Positions 1 to 8,647 of a DNA stretch of 37,271 nt are shown piece by piece. The position numbers and the translations under genes were made by a program. The number at the start of each line of letters is the position of its first letter. The stretch's first letter is position 1. This stretch comes from Gammaproteobacteria bacterium (lineage in GTDB: Bacteria > Pseudomonadota > Gammaproteobacteria > CAIRSR01): positions 1-37,271 of the forward strand of contig CAUYTY010000187.1 of NCBI GenBank assembly GCA_963575655.1. Direction: 5' to 3'. Below the pieces are notes generated by a model. The model had not been told where the DNA came from. It searched no databases and was given only the letters and a program-made list of their open reading frames with translations.

Positions 1-189
1 TATAGAATGTTTTTGTCGTAGCGTAGGTTAGGTCAACGTAAGGCACCACCAGAAAATCGAGGACGATAAATTTCTTCAATAATCCAAACGATTGGCACGA
101 CGATGCTCGGCCTTTTGGGGATTGCCAGGTTACTAACGAACATGCCCGCTAGAGGCGGGCATGCAGCAAAAAATGGGTGAGATCGACCT
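1..189. other. Left-edge intergenic region with hairpin and a repeated 24-bp motif
   Basis: No coding region is recognised here. Bases 141-163 form a perfect 9-bp stem (CATGCCCGC, loop TAGAG, GCGGGCATG) just beyond the 3' end of the minus-strand smg gene, so it could end that operon, although no T-run follows it on that strand. Bases 28-51 match, with one mismatch, the reverse complement of a stretch at about 11078-11101 next to a decayed transposase tail. This suggests the left edge carries an end of the same insertion element. Confidence 0.4.
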
Positions 190-666
190 TTAGTGAAGAT
201 AACCGTGGGTCTCGTTAAACACCATATCTTCCATCCAGGCTAAGGCGGCTTCGTGACCGGGCTGATTGAATAGGACCATAAGCACTACCCACTTTAATTG
301 ATCCAGGTCAATATCGTCCGTTTCCAGAGCCATAATGCGGTCAATAATCAATTCACGGGTAGTGGGGTCGAGCACCCCAATCTGCTCTAGGAACAGAAGA
401 AAACCGCGACTTTCTACGTTCAAGCGCTCCAATTCATGGTCGGTATACACCCGCAACGAATGGTTAAGGGCGACGGGCAGAGTACCGCGCTGCTCGGAAA
501 GTCCTTCGAGCCACAGAAAGGCTTTACCGACTTCTGCCTCGGAAAAGCCAGCCTCGATGAGTTCCATTCGCAAAGATTCTTCGTCAGTGCTGAGGTCTGC
601 ATCTGCATCCATATAATTGTCGAAGAGGTACATGAGCACATCCAGGACTGTTTCTTTCATGGCCAA
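190..666 (-). CDS. smg: Smg family protein (DUF494)
   Basis: A 158-residue acidic protein matching the Smg/DUF494 family along its full length. Visible family hallmarks are the N-terminal [12 protein letters not shown] block, the central [16 protein letters not shown] block, and the C-terminal [14 protein letters not shown] block. Its molecular role is not established; in gammaproteobacteria it sits beside dprA and often topA. It begins 4 bases after the dprA stop on the same strand, so the two are almost certainly cotranscribed. The start could be the first or third codon (M-A-M-K); the annotated start is the first. Confidence 0.93.
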   Translation of the reverse strand: MAMKETVLDVLMYLFDNYMDADADLSTDEESLRMELIEAGFSEAEVGKAFLWLEGLSEQRGTLPVALNHSLRVYTDHELERLNVESRGFLLFLEQIGVLDPTTRELIIDRIMALETDDIDLDQLKWVVLMVLFNQPGHEAALAWMEDMVFNETHGYLH

Positions 667-669
667 CCC

Positions 670-1761
670 TCACGTGGCGCGGGTGTAGAGGCCGCCCGAC
701 TGTGCGGCAACGAGTCCCCGAAGCTCCAGGAGCAGGAGCATGGAGGAAACAGCGGCTGGCGTCAATCCGCTTTGTTCTACCAGTGCATCTATGGGGAGGG
801 GATCGTAACTAAAACACTCCAGAAGCTTGCGGTAATCACCATCCAGGGGCGATTCGCTCACAATTGTGGTGGAGGTGGCAACTGCCGCCCGCAATGGCGC
901 CAGTTCTTCCAGGATATCTTGGACCGTTTCCACCAGTTTTGCCCCCTCGCGGAGGAGGGCATGGCATCCGCGTGCCAAGGGGTTGTGGATGGAGCCAGGG
1001 ATGGCGAAGACCTCGCGCCCTTGTTCCAAGGACTGGCGGGCGGTGATCAGGCTACCGCTGTGGATAGCCGCTTCTACGACCAGCGTGCCGATGCTGAGTC
1101 CGCTGATGATGCGGTTGCGACGTGGAAAATTGGCGGGCAAGGGGGGCGTTCCCTGCGGGTATTCGGAGACCAGCGCCCCGCGCTCTAGGATGCGATGGGC
1201 GAGTGCTCGGTGGCGGGCGGGATATACCTGGTCTAGGCCGGTACCGGCCACTGCTACGGTGATGCCTCCATCGGCAGCCAGGGCGCCTTCATGTCCTGCG
1301 CTATCGATGCCATGGGCAAGTCCGCTGGTGATGATTAGCCCCGTTGTGGCTAGGTCGCGGGCAAAATCGCGGGCTGTGTCGTGCCCTAGCGGACTCGGAT
1401 TGCGACTGCCAACAATGGCGATCTGCGGCCGCCCAAGGACCGTGGGGTCCCCGCGTACAAAGAGGATTGGCGGCGGGTCAGAGATTTGGGCAAGAAGATG
1501 GGGATAACGAGGGTCGCTACGGCTGAGGATCAGGTGGCCTGGGCGTTGTGCCCATTCCAGATCGGCATCGATTGCGCTCCAGTCGGGTGCGGTCAGATAG
1601 GCCAGCGTTGTCGCTGTCAAACGTCCCTCGGCCTTTAGCGTTGAGGCCGTAGCAAGTACCGCCGCCGCTGTGCCAAAACGCGACATGAGATTCTGGAATA
1701 AAACCGGCCCCACCCCCGGTGCTCGGTACAAAGCCAAGGCACAACGTAGCTCGTCGTCCAT
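670..1761 (-). CDS. dprA: DNA-processing protein DprA (Smf)
   Basis: A 363-residue DprA. The family loads RecA on incoming single-stranded DNA during natural transformation. The order seen is an N-terminal helical region with a helix-hairpin-helix-like stretch (YRAPGVGPVLFQNL), then the Rossmann-like core from about residue 115 with GSRNPSPLG, TSGLAHGIDSAGHEGAL, GTGLDQVYPARH and the NFPRRNRIISGLS and EA...SGSLITA motifs. A C-terminal winged-helix-like segment starts at about residue 300. The ATG start begins MDDELRCALALYRAPG, as expected for the family. It lies between lysM (52 bases upstream) and smg (4 bases downstream) in one minus-strand operon. No defect is visible. Confidence 0.96.
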   Translation of the reverse strand: MDDELRCALALYRAPGVGPVLFQNLMSRFGTAAAVLATASTLKAEGRLTATTLAYLTAPDWSAIDADLEWAQRPGHLILSRSDPRYPHLLAQISDPPPILFVRGDPTVLGRPQIAIVGSRNPSPLGHDTARDFARDLATTGLIITSGLAHGIDSAGHEGALAADGGITVAVAGTGLDQVYPARHRALAHRILERGALVSEYPQGTPPLPANFPRRNRIISGLSIGTLVVEAAIHSGSLITARQSLEQGREVFAIPGSIHNPLARGCHALLREGAKLVETVQDILEELAPLRAAVATSTTIVSESPLDGDYRKLLECFSYDPLPIDALVEQSGLTPAAVSSMLLLLELRGLVAAQSGGLYTRAT

Positions 1762-1813
1762 TGTCTTGATTTATCTTTAGAGGTTTCTTGATTTTCTTTG
1801 GTTTACCCTTTTC

Positions 1814-2863
1814 CTAGGGTTGTGGGGTGCGCACCACTGCGAAGAGTTGCATTTCTTGTTGGGCCTCTAGGACTAAGGCGTAGCTGACCCGGTCGAAGAC
1901 ACGGAATACCATCAATAATCCCGCACGCTCTTCCGGTAGCATTATCGATTCCTTGGTGACGGGGTCTTGGATCATTGCCCCAGATTGGTTAATCACCAAT
2001 ACATGGCCCACCTCTAATCCATCCTCGAGGCCCCGATCAATTACTACGGTTTGCAGGCGAGCGACCCGTGATAATCCGCCCATGACATCAATAATGCGGG
2101 CTTCTACCGGAAAATCGGGGGCGTGAGGCATAAAGTTGCGGTTGAAAACCTGTGATTCTTCGGGCAACAAGCGATCCCCAGAGAGAATTTCACTGGAGGA
2201 TTGGGTGACCAATAGTGTGGCGGGGTCGCCGGGTCGTGTTAATTCCGCTTCGCCCAGGGAGATCGCCTCAAAGCCGAGTAAGAGGGGGTCGTCTGTTCCC
2301 ATTTTCCGATAATAGGGGCGACCCGCACGGTAGATACCGTAGCGAGTTGGAGGATCGGAGGCGATACCTCGTGCGTAGAGATGGTCGCCGGTGACGGAGG
2401 CAAGGCGTCGTTCGGCTTGACCAATGACGTAGGCCGCACTTTTCATCTCACTCACCGAGGTAACCCGTGCCCGATTTAGGAATGGTTGAATAGCATCCAG
2501 GGGGATGGTGGGGATCGATTGGACCAGGCTGCTCTCCCGGATGGTGGGGGAGAGCTTGAGGGTTGCCCCCCCTCGGGTGAGTCCGGTCACCAGTCGACCG
2601 TTCACGAGGTAGATGCTGATCACGTCGCCGGGGTAGATGAGATGCGGGTTCTCGATCTGGGGATTCCTACTCCACAGGTCTTTCCAGTGCCAGGGATGGG
2701 TGAGAAAACGTCCGGCGATATCCCACAGGGTATCGCCCGGTACCACCACGTAGCGGTCGGGGTGCTGGGGATTGAGTTCCGGGGTATTTTCCGCCGTCTC
2801 GGCACCTGTCGAGGCCAGCAGCGTGCTGAAGAGGATGATGCCAAGCAACTTTTTGATAAACAT
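1814..2863 (-). CDS. Secreted LysM-domain protein
   Basis: A 349-residue exported protein. Residues 1-22 look like a signal peptide (FIKKLLGIILFSTLLASTGA). Residues 38-85 are a LysM peptidoglycan-binding domain (YVVVPGDTLWDIAGRF ... LIYPGDVISIY). The remaining 260 residues form a family-specific C-terminal region found in LysM proteins encoded next to dprA in many gammaproteobacteria; its function is unknown. It is the first gene of the lysM-dprA-smg operon, transcribed divergently from def. A cell-envelope role is inferred from the LysM domain and signal peptide only. Confidence 0.9.
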   Translation of the reverse strand: MFIKKLLGIILFSTLLASTGAETAENTPELNPQHPDRYVVVPGDTLWDIAGRFLTHPWHWKDLWSRNPQIENPHLIYPGDVISIYLVNGRLVTGLTRGGATLKLSPTIRESSLVQSIPTIPLDAIQPFLNRARVTSVSEMKSAAYVIGQAERRLASVTGDHLYARGIASDPPTRYGIYRAGRPYYRKMGTDDPLLLGFEAISLGEAELTRPGDPATLLVTQSSSEILSGDRLLPEESQVFNRNFMPHAPDFPVEARIIDVMGGLSRVARLQTVVIDRGLEDGLEVGHVLVINQSGAMIQDPVTKESIMLPEERAGLLMVFRVFDRVSYALVLEAQQEMQLFAVVRTPQP

Positions 2864-3257
2864 CGTCGTCTGTATCCCATCACGAGGAGGCGTGCAGTCT
2901 AGCCCAAGCGGCGGTTCGCGGGGATACTGAGTTGATGGTAAACGAGGCCTCCTGCCAGCAGTGGTTGGGTAGGATGCCCAACAAAGTAAGTGATTTCTCG
3001 TCCGGTGTCAGTGAAGGTAACACCTAGCAGCTAACCCGTTGATAATCTCCCATGAGTGATCATGTGAAGCGTCGGACGGCTGTGAGGTATGGTTGATTTC
3101 TTCATGTCTAGCAATAAGTTGACACCTTTTTGTGTTACCTATATCTTGGCCGGTTTCATAATATAAATTCGTTTGCTCGTACCCCAATTGCTTACCGTTG
3201 GGCGAGGGAGTGAACGATTACAGAGATTCAAAGTTTTTTCCAACTCCTGGATTTACT
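2864..3257. other. Divergent lysM/def intergenic region
   Basis: About 390 bases between the divergent lysM and def genes, expected to hold promoters for both. No open frame or RNA gene is recognised. The best promoter candidate on the def side is listed separately. Confidence 0.6.
3119..3147 (+). promoter_or_regulatory. Candidate sigma-70 promoter for def
   Basis: A perfect -35 hexamer TTGACA (3119-3124) is followed 17 bases later by TATCTT (3142-3147), 4/6 to the -10 consensus. An overlapping TATATC reading gives 15-bp spacing. This lies about 110 bases upstream of the def start. Confidence 0.45.
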
Positions 3258-3761
3258 ATGGCCCTGCTCAACGTTCTTCGTTATCCCGATCCGCGCCTTC
3301 GTCAGCGGGCTCAACCTGTAGAAACCATCACCCCCGATATTTTGCGTCTGATCGATGATATGTTTGAGACTATGTATGCCGCTCCCGGTATTGGATTGGC
3401 AGCAATTCAGGTCAACGTTCCGGTGCGTGTAATTACCATTGATGTTACAGAAGGTCAAAATCAGCCCTTATGTCTCATTAATCCCAAGATTCTGACGCAG
3501 AGTGGTAGTGAACGCATGGATGAGGGGTGTCTCTCTGTTCCTGGTATCTACGAGCCTGTGGAACGCGCTACCCACATTATTTTCCAGGCGCTAGATCGCA
3601 ATGGTCAGATTTTCAAGCGGGATAGCCACGGGTTGCTCTCGGTTTGCGTCCAGCACGAAATAGATCACTTGGAGGGGAAACTCTTCGTTGATTACCTTTC
3701 GGAGCTGAAGCGCAATCGCATTCGCAAGAAACTAGAAAAACAGGTGCGACAGACCTTCTAA
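3258..3761 (+). CDS. def: Peptide deformylase
   Basis: A 167-residue deformylase, removing the formyl group from N-terminal fMet of nascent proteins with a catalytic metal. All three family motifs are present: GIGLAAIQ (44-51), EGCLS (89-93, metal ligand Cys91) and HEIDH (133-137, ligands His133 and His137, catalytic Glu134). The reading frame extends 20 codons further upstream, but the ATG at 3258 gives the standard [14 protein letters not shown] start. There is no strong Shine-Dalgarno before it. The usual downstream partner fmt is absent; a zorA-like gene follows instead. Confidence 0.97.
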   Translation: MALLNVLRYPDPRLRQRAQPVETITPDILRLIDDMFETMYAAPGIGLAAIQVNVPVRVITIDVTEGQNQPLCLINPKILTQSGSERMDEGCLSVPGIYEPVERATHIIFQALDRNGQIFKRDSHGLLSVCVQHEIDHLEGKLFVDYLSELKRNRIRKKLEKQVRQTF

Positions 3762-3769
3762 TAACTGAT

Positions 3770-3845
3770 CAAAATTGCTGCCTATGCGGTAAAAAACGAA
3801 AAAGCCCCTCTCCTGGAGGGAGAGGGGGGAAAAGATTTCGCGCTC
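3770..3845. repeat. Degenerate copy of the TAACCC-end repeat family (family A)
   Basis: The segment reads CTGCCTATGCGGTAAAAAAC and then a hairpin CCCCTCTCC-TGGA-GGGAGAGGGG. This is the interior of the repeats at 16286-16378 and 21206-21298, but the terminal TAACCCAAGTTGCCACCT ends are eroded. The hairpin directly follows def and could act as a transcript end. Confidence 0.6.
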
Positions 3846-3892
3846 GACGAGTGGTGCCCCACTTTTCTGATTGTCCTCCTTCAATTCCTCTC

Positions 3893-5566
3893 ATGGAGAT
3901 TGCGGTGCCTCTTACTCTGGACGAAATTGCTTTATCTGCCACCGCTCCTGCAAATGCGTGGTATTTCAGCGGTACGATTATTATTCTGGCGCTCTTGGCC
4001 TTTATCAGCTTTCGTTGGCGTATCGCACCGTTGATGGCAGAGATGCGAGAAGCCTGTGGCATGATTGAGGCATTGCCCGACACCCAGGCATTGATCGATC
4101 ATCTGCCCGAATTAGATGCCAATCTCGGTACCTGGTTGCTATTGGGTCCACCGTGGCGAGAGTTTCGGGCGACATTGGTAACCCCCGAACCCGGAGAGCC
4201 CCCCCAATTGTTGGCTACTCGTGACCCGGCGCAGGTCTTTCCCGGGGGACGGTTATTGGCGGCACATCTTAATCTGCGATTTTATCTTGCGATGCCCAAT
4301 ATGTTAGTGGGACTCGGGATTCTTGGTACCTTCGTGGGATTGTTATTTGGCATTCATGTCGCGAGTAAAGGATTGGCTGCACCAGATATGGCGGTAGCGC
4401 GGGGGGCGTTGCAGGGATTGTTGTCCGCAGCCGCCTTGAAGTTTTCCACTTCGGTGGCAGGGTTGCTGGCCTCACTCCTTTTTTCTTGGCGTGAAAAGCA
4501 GTGGACCCATCGTTTCGAGGCACTGACCGGTCGTTTTACCGCAGCCCTGGAGGTGCGCCTGGTGCGGGTGACCTCCGAGGCGATTGCGTTGGCCTCACTA
4601 CGTGCCGTGGCGCGCCAGGGGGTGTTGTTGGAGAACCTGCCGCTACGTTTTGGCGAGGCGGTGGCGGCGCATTTGGCGCCGCAACTTGCCGCGTTGGTAA
4701 CCCACGTGGAGACGCGTGAGACCGGGGTGACGGAACGCCTGGAGCGTCTCGGTCGTGACTTTTCGCGGGCCTTGTCCGGGGCGGCCGGTGAGGAGACGAC
4801 ACGCCTGGCTACCACCCTCGAACGGGTCGGGGCCGCCTTGGAGATTCACAGTGCGGGATTGCGGAATTCCTCGGGCGAGGCGGCGCGGGAGTTGTCTAGC
4901 AGCTTTCGCGAGGGCGGCGACGTGATAAAACAAGAGGTAACGCAGGCACTTACGACAATGCTCGGGCGTCTATCGAGTGCCATCGAGACGATGACCGGCC
5001 AACTCGCTGCAGCGGGGGCAATTGCCGCCCGAGACTTAAGCCGCGCTGCCGGTGGGGTTGATGCGGCTGGCGGACGACTCGCTACTGCGTTGGGGGGAAT
5101 GGAAACGACGGCAGAGACTTTTACTCGCTTCGGTGGTGAGGTTGAACACCTAATTATGGGATTGCGTGAGGTTCATGGTAGTTTTGCAGCGGTTGCCGCA
5201 CCCGTGGCCGAGGCGGCGGGTGCTTTTCGTAGTAGCGCGGCGCGTGTAGAGGGGATTGCGGTGCGGGTACAGGAGGCTACCGAGGGGTTGCGGGCTACGG
5301 TGAGTGAGCTATCACGGATGGAGGGCCAGGTTTGTGGTCAGTGGCGAGAATACGAGGAGCGTTTTGCCCATGTCGATGCGGCCTTAGCCAATACCTTTCA
5401 CGAATTGGATGCTGGTCTGGCGCGCACAACGGCAACGGTGCGGGAATGGGTGGATGGATTAGATCGTCACACCGCCAGTATTGTTCGGGATTTGGCGGCC
5501 GCGACCGGGGAATTACGTGAGACGGTGGCAGAGCTTGCCGAGGTTCTGACGGAAGTGCGGAAATGA
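3893..5566 (+). CDS. ZorA-like MotA/TolQ/ExbB-family channel protein with long tail
   Basis: A 557-residue protein from the ATG at 3893; a GTG at 3851 would add 14 residues, and neither start has a clear Shine-Dalgarno. Three membrane segments are visible: about 24-41, 134-154 (contains GLGILGTFVGLLFGI, typical of MotA/ExbB stators) and 175-197. A long Ala/Arg/Glu-rich helical tail (about 200-557) follows, probably a cytoplasmic coiled coil. This layout matches ZorA of Zorya anti-phage systems, where ZorA and ZorB form a proton-driven motor. The next gene, overlapping by 4 bases, is a ZorB-like protein. Effector genes zorC/D, zorE or zorF/G are not seen, so defence function is uncertain. ExbB/MotA-type use in another process is the alternative. 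Confidence 0.78.
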   Translation: MEIAVPLTLDEIALSATAPANAWYFSGTIIILALLAFISFRWRIAPLMAEMREACGMIEALPDTQALIDHLPELDANLGTWLLLGPPWREFRATLVTPEPGEPPQLLATRDPAQVFPGGRLLAAHLNLRFYLAMPNMLVGLGILGTFVGLLFGIHVASKGLAAPDMAVARGALQGLLSAAALKFSTSVAGLLASLLFSWREKQWTHRFEALTGRFTAALEVRLVRVTSEAIALASLRAVARQGVLLENLPLRFGEAVAAHLAPQLAALVTHVETRETGVTERLERLGRDFSRALSGAAGEETTRLATTLERVGAALEIHSAGLRNSSGEAARELSSSFREGGDVIKQEVTQALTTMLGRLSSAIETMTGQLAAAGAIAARDLSRAAGGVDAAGGRLATALGGMETTAETFTRFGGEVEHLIMGLREVHGSFAAVAAPVAEAAGAFRSSAARVEGIAVRVQEATEGLRATVSELSRMEGQVCGQWREYEERFAHVDAALANTFHELDAGLARTTATVREWVDGLDRHTASIVRDLAAATGELRETVAELAEVLTEVRK

Positions 5567-6270
5567 GTGTCGATTCGTCTCTGCCCGAAGAATCTGGGGA
5601 TTATCTGGTCTCGTTGGCAGATTTGATGGCTGGGCTTTTATTCGTGTTTATCATTACGCTTATGGTCTTTGTCATGACGTTTCAGGGAGCGACCACCGAA
5701 TTAACGAATACCGAGCGTCTGCGTACCGGAATGTTGCAACAAATCGCTGAGGAGTTATCGAAGCGTGGGGTACGAGTGCTACTGGTGGAGAATAATGGGG
5801 TGCTGCGCTTGACCGAAAACGAGATCTTGTTTGCGTCCGGGTCGGCTGAATTGCGCGAGGAGGATATGGCGCACATCGCAACGTTGGGAGAGGTGCTAGA
5901 GGGCGTACTCTCCTGTTACGCGGAACGTATCGGTGATTCACATCGTCCAGCCAACTGTCATGATGAGGCATCATTTAGGCGTATCGAGGCGGTTTTTCTG
6001 GAAGGACACACCGACAATGTACCGGTACATGGAGGACGCTTCGAGGATAATTGGCTTCTTTCTGCCCAGCGTGCCCTGTATACCTATCGTGCCCTATTGC
6101 GGGCACGTCCCGGATTGGGGGCGTTGGTGAATAATCGTGGTCAACCGTTATTTTCCGTGAGTGGCTATGGGGATGGTCGCCCCGTGGTGGCTTATACCAC
6201 GCCGACCCCAGAGCCACGCAACCGTCGTATCGATCTGCGTTTTGTTATGGTTCCACCTCGCCAGGATTAG
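5563..6270 (+). CDS. ZorB-like OmpA/MotB-domain protein
   Basis: A 235-residue protein with a short N-terminus, one membrane helix (about 21-40, LMAGLLFVFIITLMVFVMTF) and a periplasmic OmpA/MotB-type peptidoglycan-binding domain. Asp20 in SLADLMAGLLF sits where MotB and ZorB carry the essential proton-carrying aspartate. OmpA hallmarks are ILFASGSAEL, FLEGHTDNVPV, NWLLSAQRA and NRRIDLRF. The start overlaps the end of the upstream zorA-like gene (ATGA), so the pair is translationally coupled and likely makes one stator-like complex. The stop codon is only 4 bases before a 101-bp MITE, so any further operon genes could have been lost to rearrangement. Confidence 0.85.
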   Translation: MSVDSSLPEESGDYLVSLADLMAGLLFVFIITLMVFVMTFQGATTELTNTERLRTGMLQQIAEELSKRGVRVLLVENNGVLRLTENEILFASGSAELREEDMAHIATLGEVLEGVLSCYAERIGDSHRPANCHDEASFRRIEAVFLEGHTDNVPVHGGRFEDNWLLSAQRALYTYRALLRARPGLGALVNNRGQPLFSVSGYGDGRPVVAYTTPTPEPRNRRIDLRFVMVPPRQD

Positions 6271-6274
6271 ACAT

Positions 6275-6375
6275 TAGACCTTATCGGAAACCTCCTCATC
6301 ACCCACCACAGTCAATATAAATCATGAGGTTGCGTTGTCCGGCAGAGCTAGGTAGGGGGTTTCCGATAAGGTCTA
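6275..6375. repeat. 101-bp MITE, family B (copy 1)
   Basis: Ends are TAGACCTTATCGGAAACC and its inverted complement GGTTTCCGATAAGGTCTA. The terminal TA probably represents the duplicated target, as for IS630/Tc1-type transposition. The sequence is identical, in inverted orientation, to 11458-11558 over the full 101 bp. It encodes nothing. The resident IS630 at 9870-11013 has different ends, so another transposase must have moved it. Confidence 0.9.
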
Positions 6376-6474
6376 TTATTCGAACTCCATCCACTTTCCT
6401 CTCCTTTTGGGAGAGGGGTTGGGGGTTGAGGGTGAAGCGGTTATCATAAGTCTGTGCGTTACTGAATTTCTCTT

Positions 6475-8139
6475 CTATCCGTGGTCCGAATACTTGGATC
6501 GACTCTCCCAGACCTTGCTCAGGGAAGCAGCCTTGGCCTGCCAATGTAGATGTTCATTCGACAGGACATCTAAAAACTCTGACAGTGTTTTGGACCTTGC
6601 CACGGTGTATAAAGTCAGTAAACCGGTAGGGATCATAACAAGGAGGAAAAAAATGATTCTTGCAAAAAGTGGATTGTCGGCCGCACTAAATAGATTCATC
6701 CCCAGGAAGCCAGTAGTCACCGTACCAATAATGCTGAGTGTCATCACTACGGTGAGTCGCACCACGGTTTCCGCCTGGCGACGTAGATCATCGCCTTCCA
6801 GGTATTGATTCATCTCGCGTACCGCCTCACTGATGTCGCGATAGATCTGTTCTGTCCCCAATTGATCGGTCAACATCTTGAATAGATCCCGAGCCTGGGC
6901 CTGATTAGAGACTTCGTGAAACCAATAGCGATGGGTAAATCTCAGGAAGGTCGAGAGAATCTTGCGGATATCACGTTTGAACTGTTTGAGCGATTCAACC
7001 TGATAGATATCCAGGTGACTGATTGCCGTAATCAATTGCTCTGAGAACAGGTGAAGGGCCGCCTTGTGGAAATGCGGGATAAGACACATCAGAAAATACT
7101 GGCGACGAAATTGACCAAGTAACCCGATTTCTGGATCGATAAAAAATGGGTCACCGGCTTTGCCCACCAAGAGGAAGGCGTGACCACAACACAGGTAACG
7201 GCTATTGAGCATCCCGTGTGCAGCGTGAGGATCCCAAAAGCGGTCATAGCAATACTGCTGTTCAAAGTCAATCAGTGATGCCTCTGAGTATGGTAACTGG
7301 TTGGAATCTCCTGGTCGGGTCACCAACGCCAATCGCACAAAATCCGCACGAGTTAGTTCGCGTGGGTCGTCTACGGTCAGATAGGCCATCAAGGGCATAC
7401 GATGGTATTCAATTTGCCGATAACGCAATACCGCAGGAGTCGTCGCCTGGTGGAGTGTCAGGGGCCGCAATAGATATTCCCAGTGTCTGGCGATGGCTGG
7501 TGCCCGATATTTCCCAACACTGTCGAGATATTTCTCGCGATCTTCGTAATCGGATTCTGCCAATACCTGCCCGTTACGCCCCAACCATTCTACACGTTGG
7601 AAACACTGTCCCGCCTGCCCACTGCTATCCCAAAAGGCGGGGTAGGTTCTCCCGAATTTAAAGAGGACTTCCTGGGCCACGGGTAGTGGTAGGTCATGAC
7701 CCACCACCTCGACTACCAGGATAATGATGTCAATATCATAGAAGAATAATAGGTTGGCCTGTTGCACCGCCAATGTCAGTGCTGGGGTTTCTGAATTAGG
7801 TGTTAAGCGAACTTGGGTCACTTCTCGATGGCGGAATACCCGGATCGGTGAGTTACCATAGCCAGTGATTCCCCGGTTCTCGCCGTATAGGAATCTTTGC
7901 ACGTAGGGAAGAAAGGTTACGAATTCTTTATAGTACTGTTCCTTGAAAGTATGCGGATCACTACTGAAGGCGCTTGGCATTTCTTCCCAGGGGTTTTGCT
8001 CGGTGATATTCTTAAGGAATTCCCAGTGATTGCCATTGACGGTATGTTCGGGTTGCTCTGGGATAACTTGCAACGGCCAAAACAAGATCTCATGGAGGTG
8101 TCGAACGAGTGGTGAGGAATTATGTGTCAATGGATACAT
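6475..8139 (-). CDS. CorA-like membrane protein with large N-terminal domain
   Basis: A 554-residue protein. The C-terminus resembles CorA magnesium/cobalt channels: a helix (about 458-479) ending in GFLGMN, where GMN (480-482) is the CorA signature, a short loop, a second helix (about 491-511), and a charged tail. The first 450 residues are much longer than in classical CorA (about 316 total) and include a long helical stretch before the first membrane segment. No N-terminal domain is recognised. It is convergent with the zorAB-like pair and ends about 100 bases from the MITE. A candidate SD (AGGATC) lies about 10 bases before the ATG. Divalent-cation transport is inferred only from the C-terminal motif. 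Confidence 0.7.
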   Translation of the reverse strand: MYPLTHNSSPLVRHLHEILFWPLQVIPEQPEHTVNGNHWEFLKNITEQNPWEEMPSAFSSDPHTFKEQYYKEFVTFLPYVQRFLYGENRGITGYGNSPIRVFRHREVTQVRLTPNSETPALTLAVQQANLLFFYDIDIIILVVEVVGHDLPLPVAQEVLFKFGRTYPAFWDSSGQAGQCFQRVEWLGRNGQVLAESDYEDREKYLDSVGKYRAPAIARHWEYLLRPLTLHQATTPAVLRYRQIEYHRMPLMAYLTVDDPRELTRADFVRLALVTRPGDSNQLPYSEASLIDFEQQYCYDRFWDPHAAHGMLNSRYLCCGHAFLLVGKAGDPFFIDPEIGLLGQFRRQYFLMCLIPHFHKAALHLFSEQLITAISHLDIYQVESLKQFKRDIRKILSTFLRFTHRYWFHEVSNQAQARDLFKMLTDQLGTEQIYRDISEAVREMNQYLEGDDLRRQAETVVRLTVVMTLSIIGTVTTGFLGMNLFSAADNPLFARIIFFLLVMIPTGLLTLYTVARSKTLSEFLDVLSNEHLHWQAKAASLSKVWESRSKYSDHG

Positions 8140-8192
8140 GTGGCAGAGATCCTGCGGTCATATGGGCGTTATTATTAATTCAAGTTGCTATC

Positions 8193-8341
8193 TAACCCAA
8201 GTTGCCACCTATTCAAAATTCGGGATCGCATCCAATCGTCCCCCCTCAATCTCCCCGTAAACGGGGGGAGGTCTGCGGCCTACTCCCTCCCCGTTTACGG
8301 GGAGGGCTGGGGAGGGGGCAAGTAGGTGGCAACTTGGGTTA
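8193..8341. repeat. Family A inverted-repeat element (copy 1, long form)
   Basis: Ends are TAACCCAAGTTGCCACCT and, inverted, AGGTGGCAACTTGGGTTA. The interior holds two facing CCCCGTAAACGGGG / CCCCGTTTACGGGG palindromes. A closely related long form lies at 13977-14131. A degenerate half-end (CAAGTTGCTA) occurs just to the left at about 8181. It directly abuts the omega-RNA region of the iscB locus. Confidence 0.85.
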
Positions 8342-8347
8342 TCTAGT

Positions 8348-8647
8348 GTCTGATGGGAAACACGTCAATCACCCCAGGCTAAAGCCCGAGGCTTGTGAAA
8401 GCAAGCCCGAGATTGACCAGCCTTAGTCCGAGAAATCGGACTACGTTGCAACGAAGTACAAGACTCACCTTGGGGCGCTTCCTCAACTCCAAGCTCTGAA
8501 AGCAGCAGAAGCAGACACGCGACGGGTACGCACGAAACGGTCTGCTGCAAGGTTCGCAAGAATCGAAGCTGCGTTGCAACATTGGCGAGGGGAGCGAGCC
8601 GAAAGGCTCCGTCACTAGGCGCGTAAGCGCATTTTTTGAGAAGCAAA
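8348..8647 (+). ncRNA. Omega-RNA (HEARO) of the IscB locus, with 5' guide
   Basis: The region between the repeat and iscB is densely structured. GTCAATC (8364-8370) pairs with GATTGAC (8411-8417), enclosing GGCTTG/CAAGCC (8390-8407). AGTCCGA-GAAA-TCGGACT (8425-8442) forms a perfect hairpin. A 36-base block at 8464-8499 (CACCTTGGGG ... CTCCAAGCTCTGA) matches 31949-31984 in 26 of 36 positions, including a compensated pair change in the CTTGG/CCAAG stem. In known IscB systems the omega-RNA lies directly upstream of the nuclease gene and the roughly 16-base guide is at its 5' end. By that rule the guide would be 8348-8363. Exact ends are inferred. Confidence 0.8.

Noticed and set aside
436-1188. 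250-codon plus-strand frame spanning smg and dprA
   Set aside because: Overlaps two genes with clear family matches on the opposite strand and has no recognisable motif.
8193-8341. Repeat next to iscB considered as the left end of the IscB element
   Set aside because: The same repeat ends occur at four other places without IscB, so this is an independent repeat family that happens to abut the omega-RNA.
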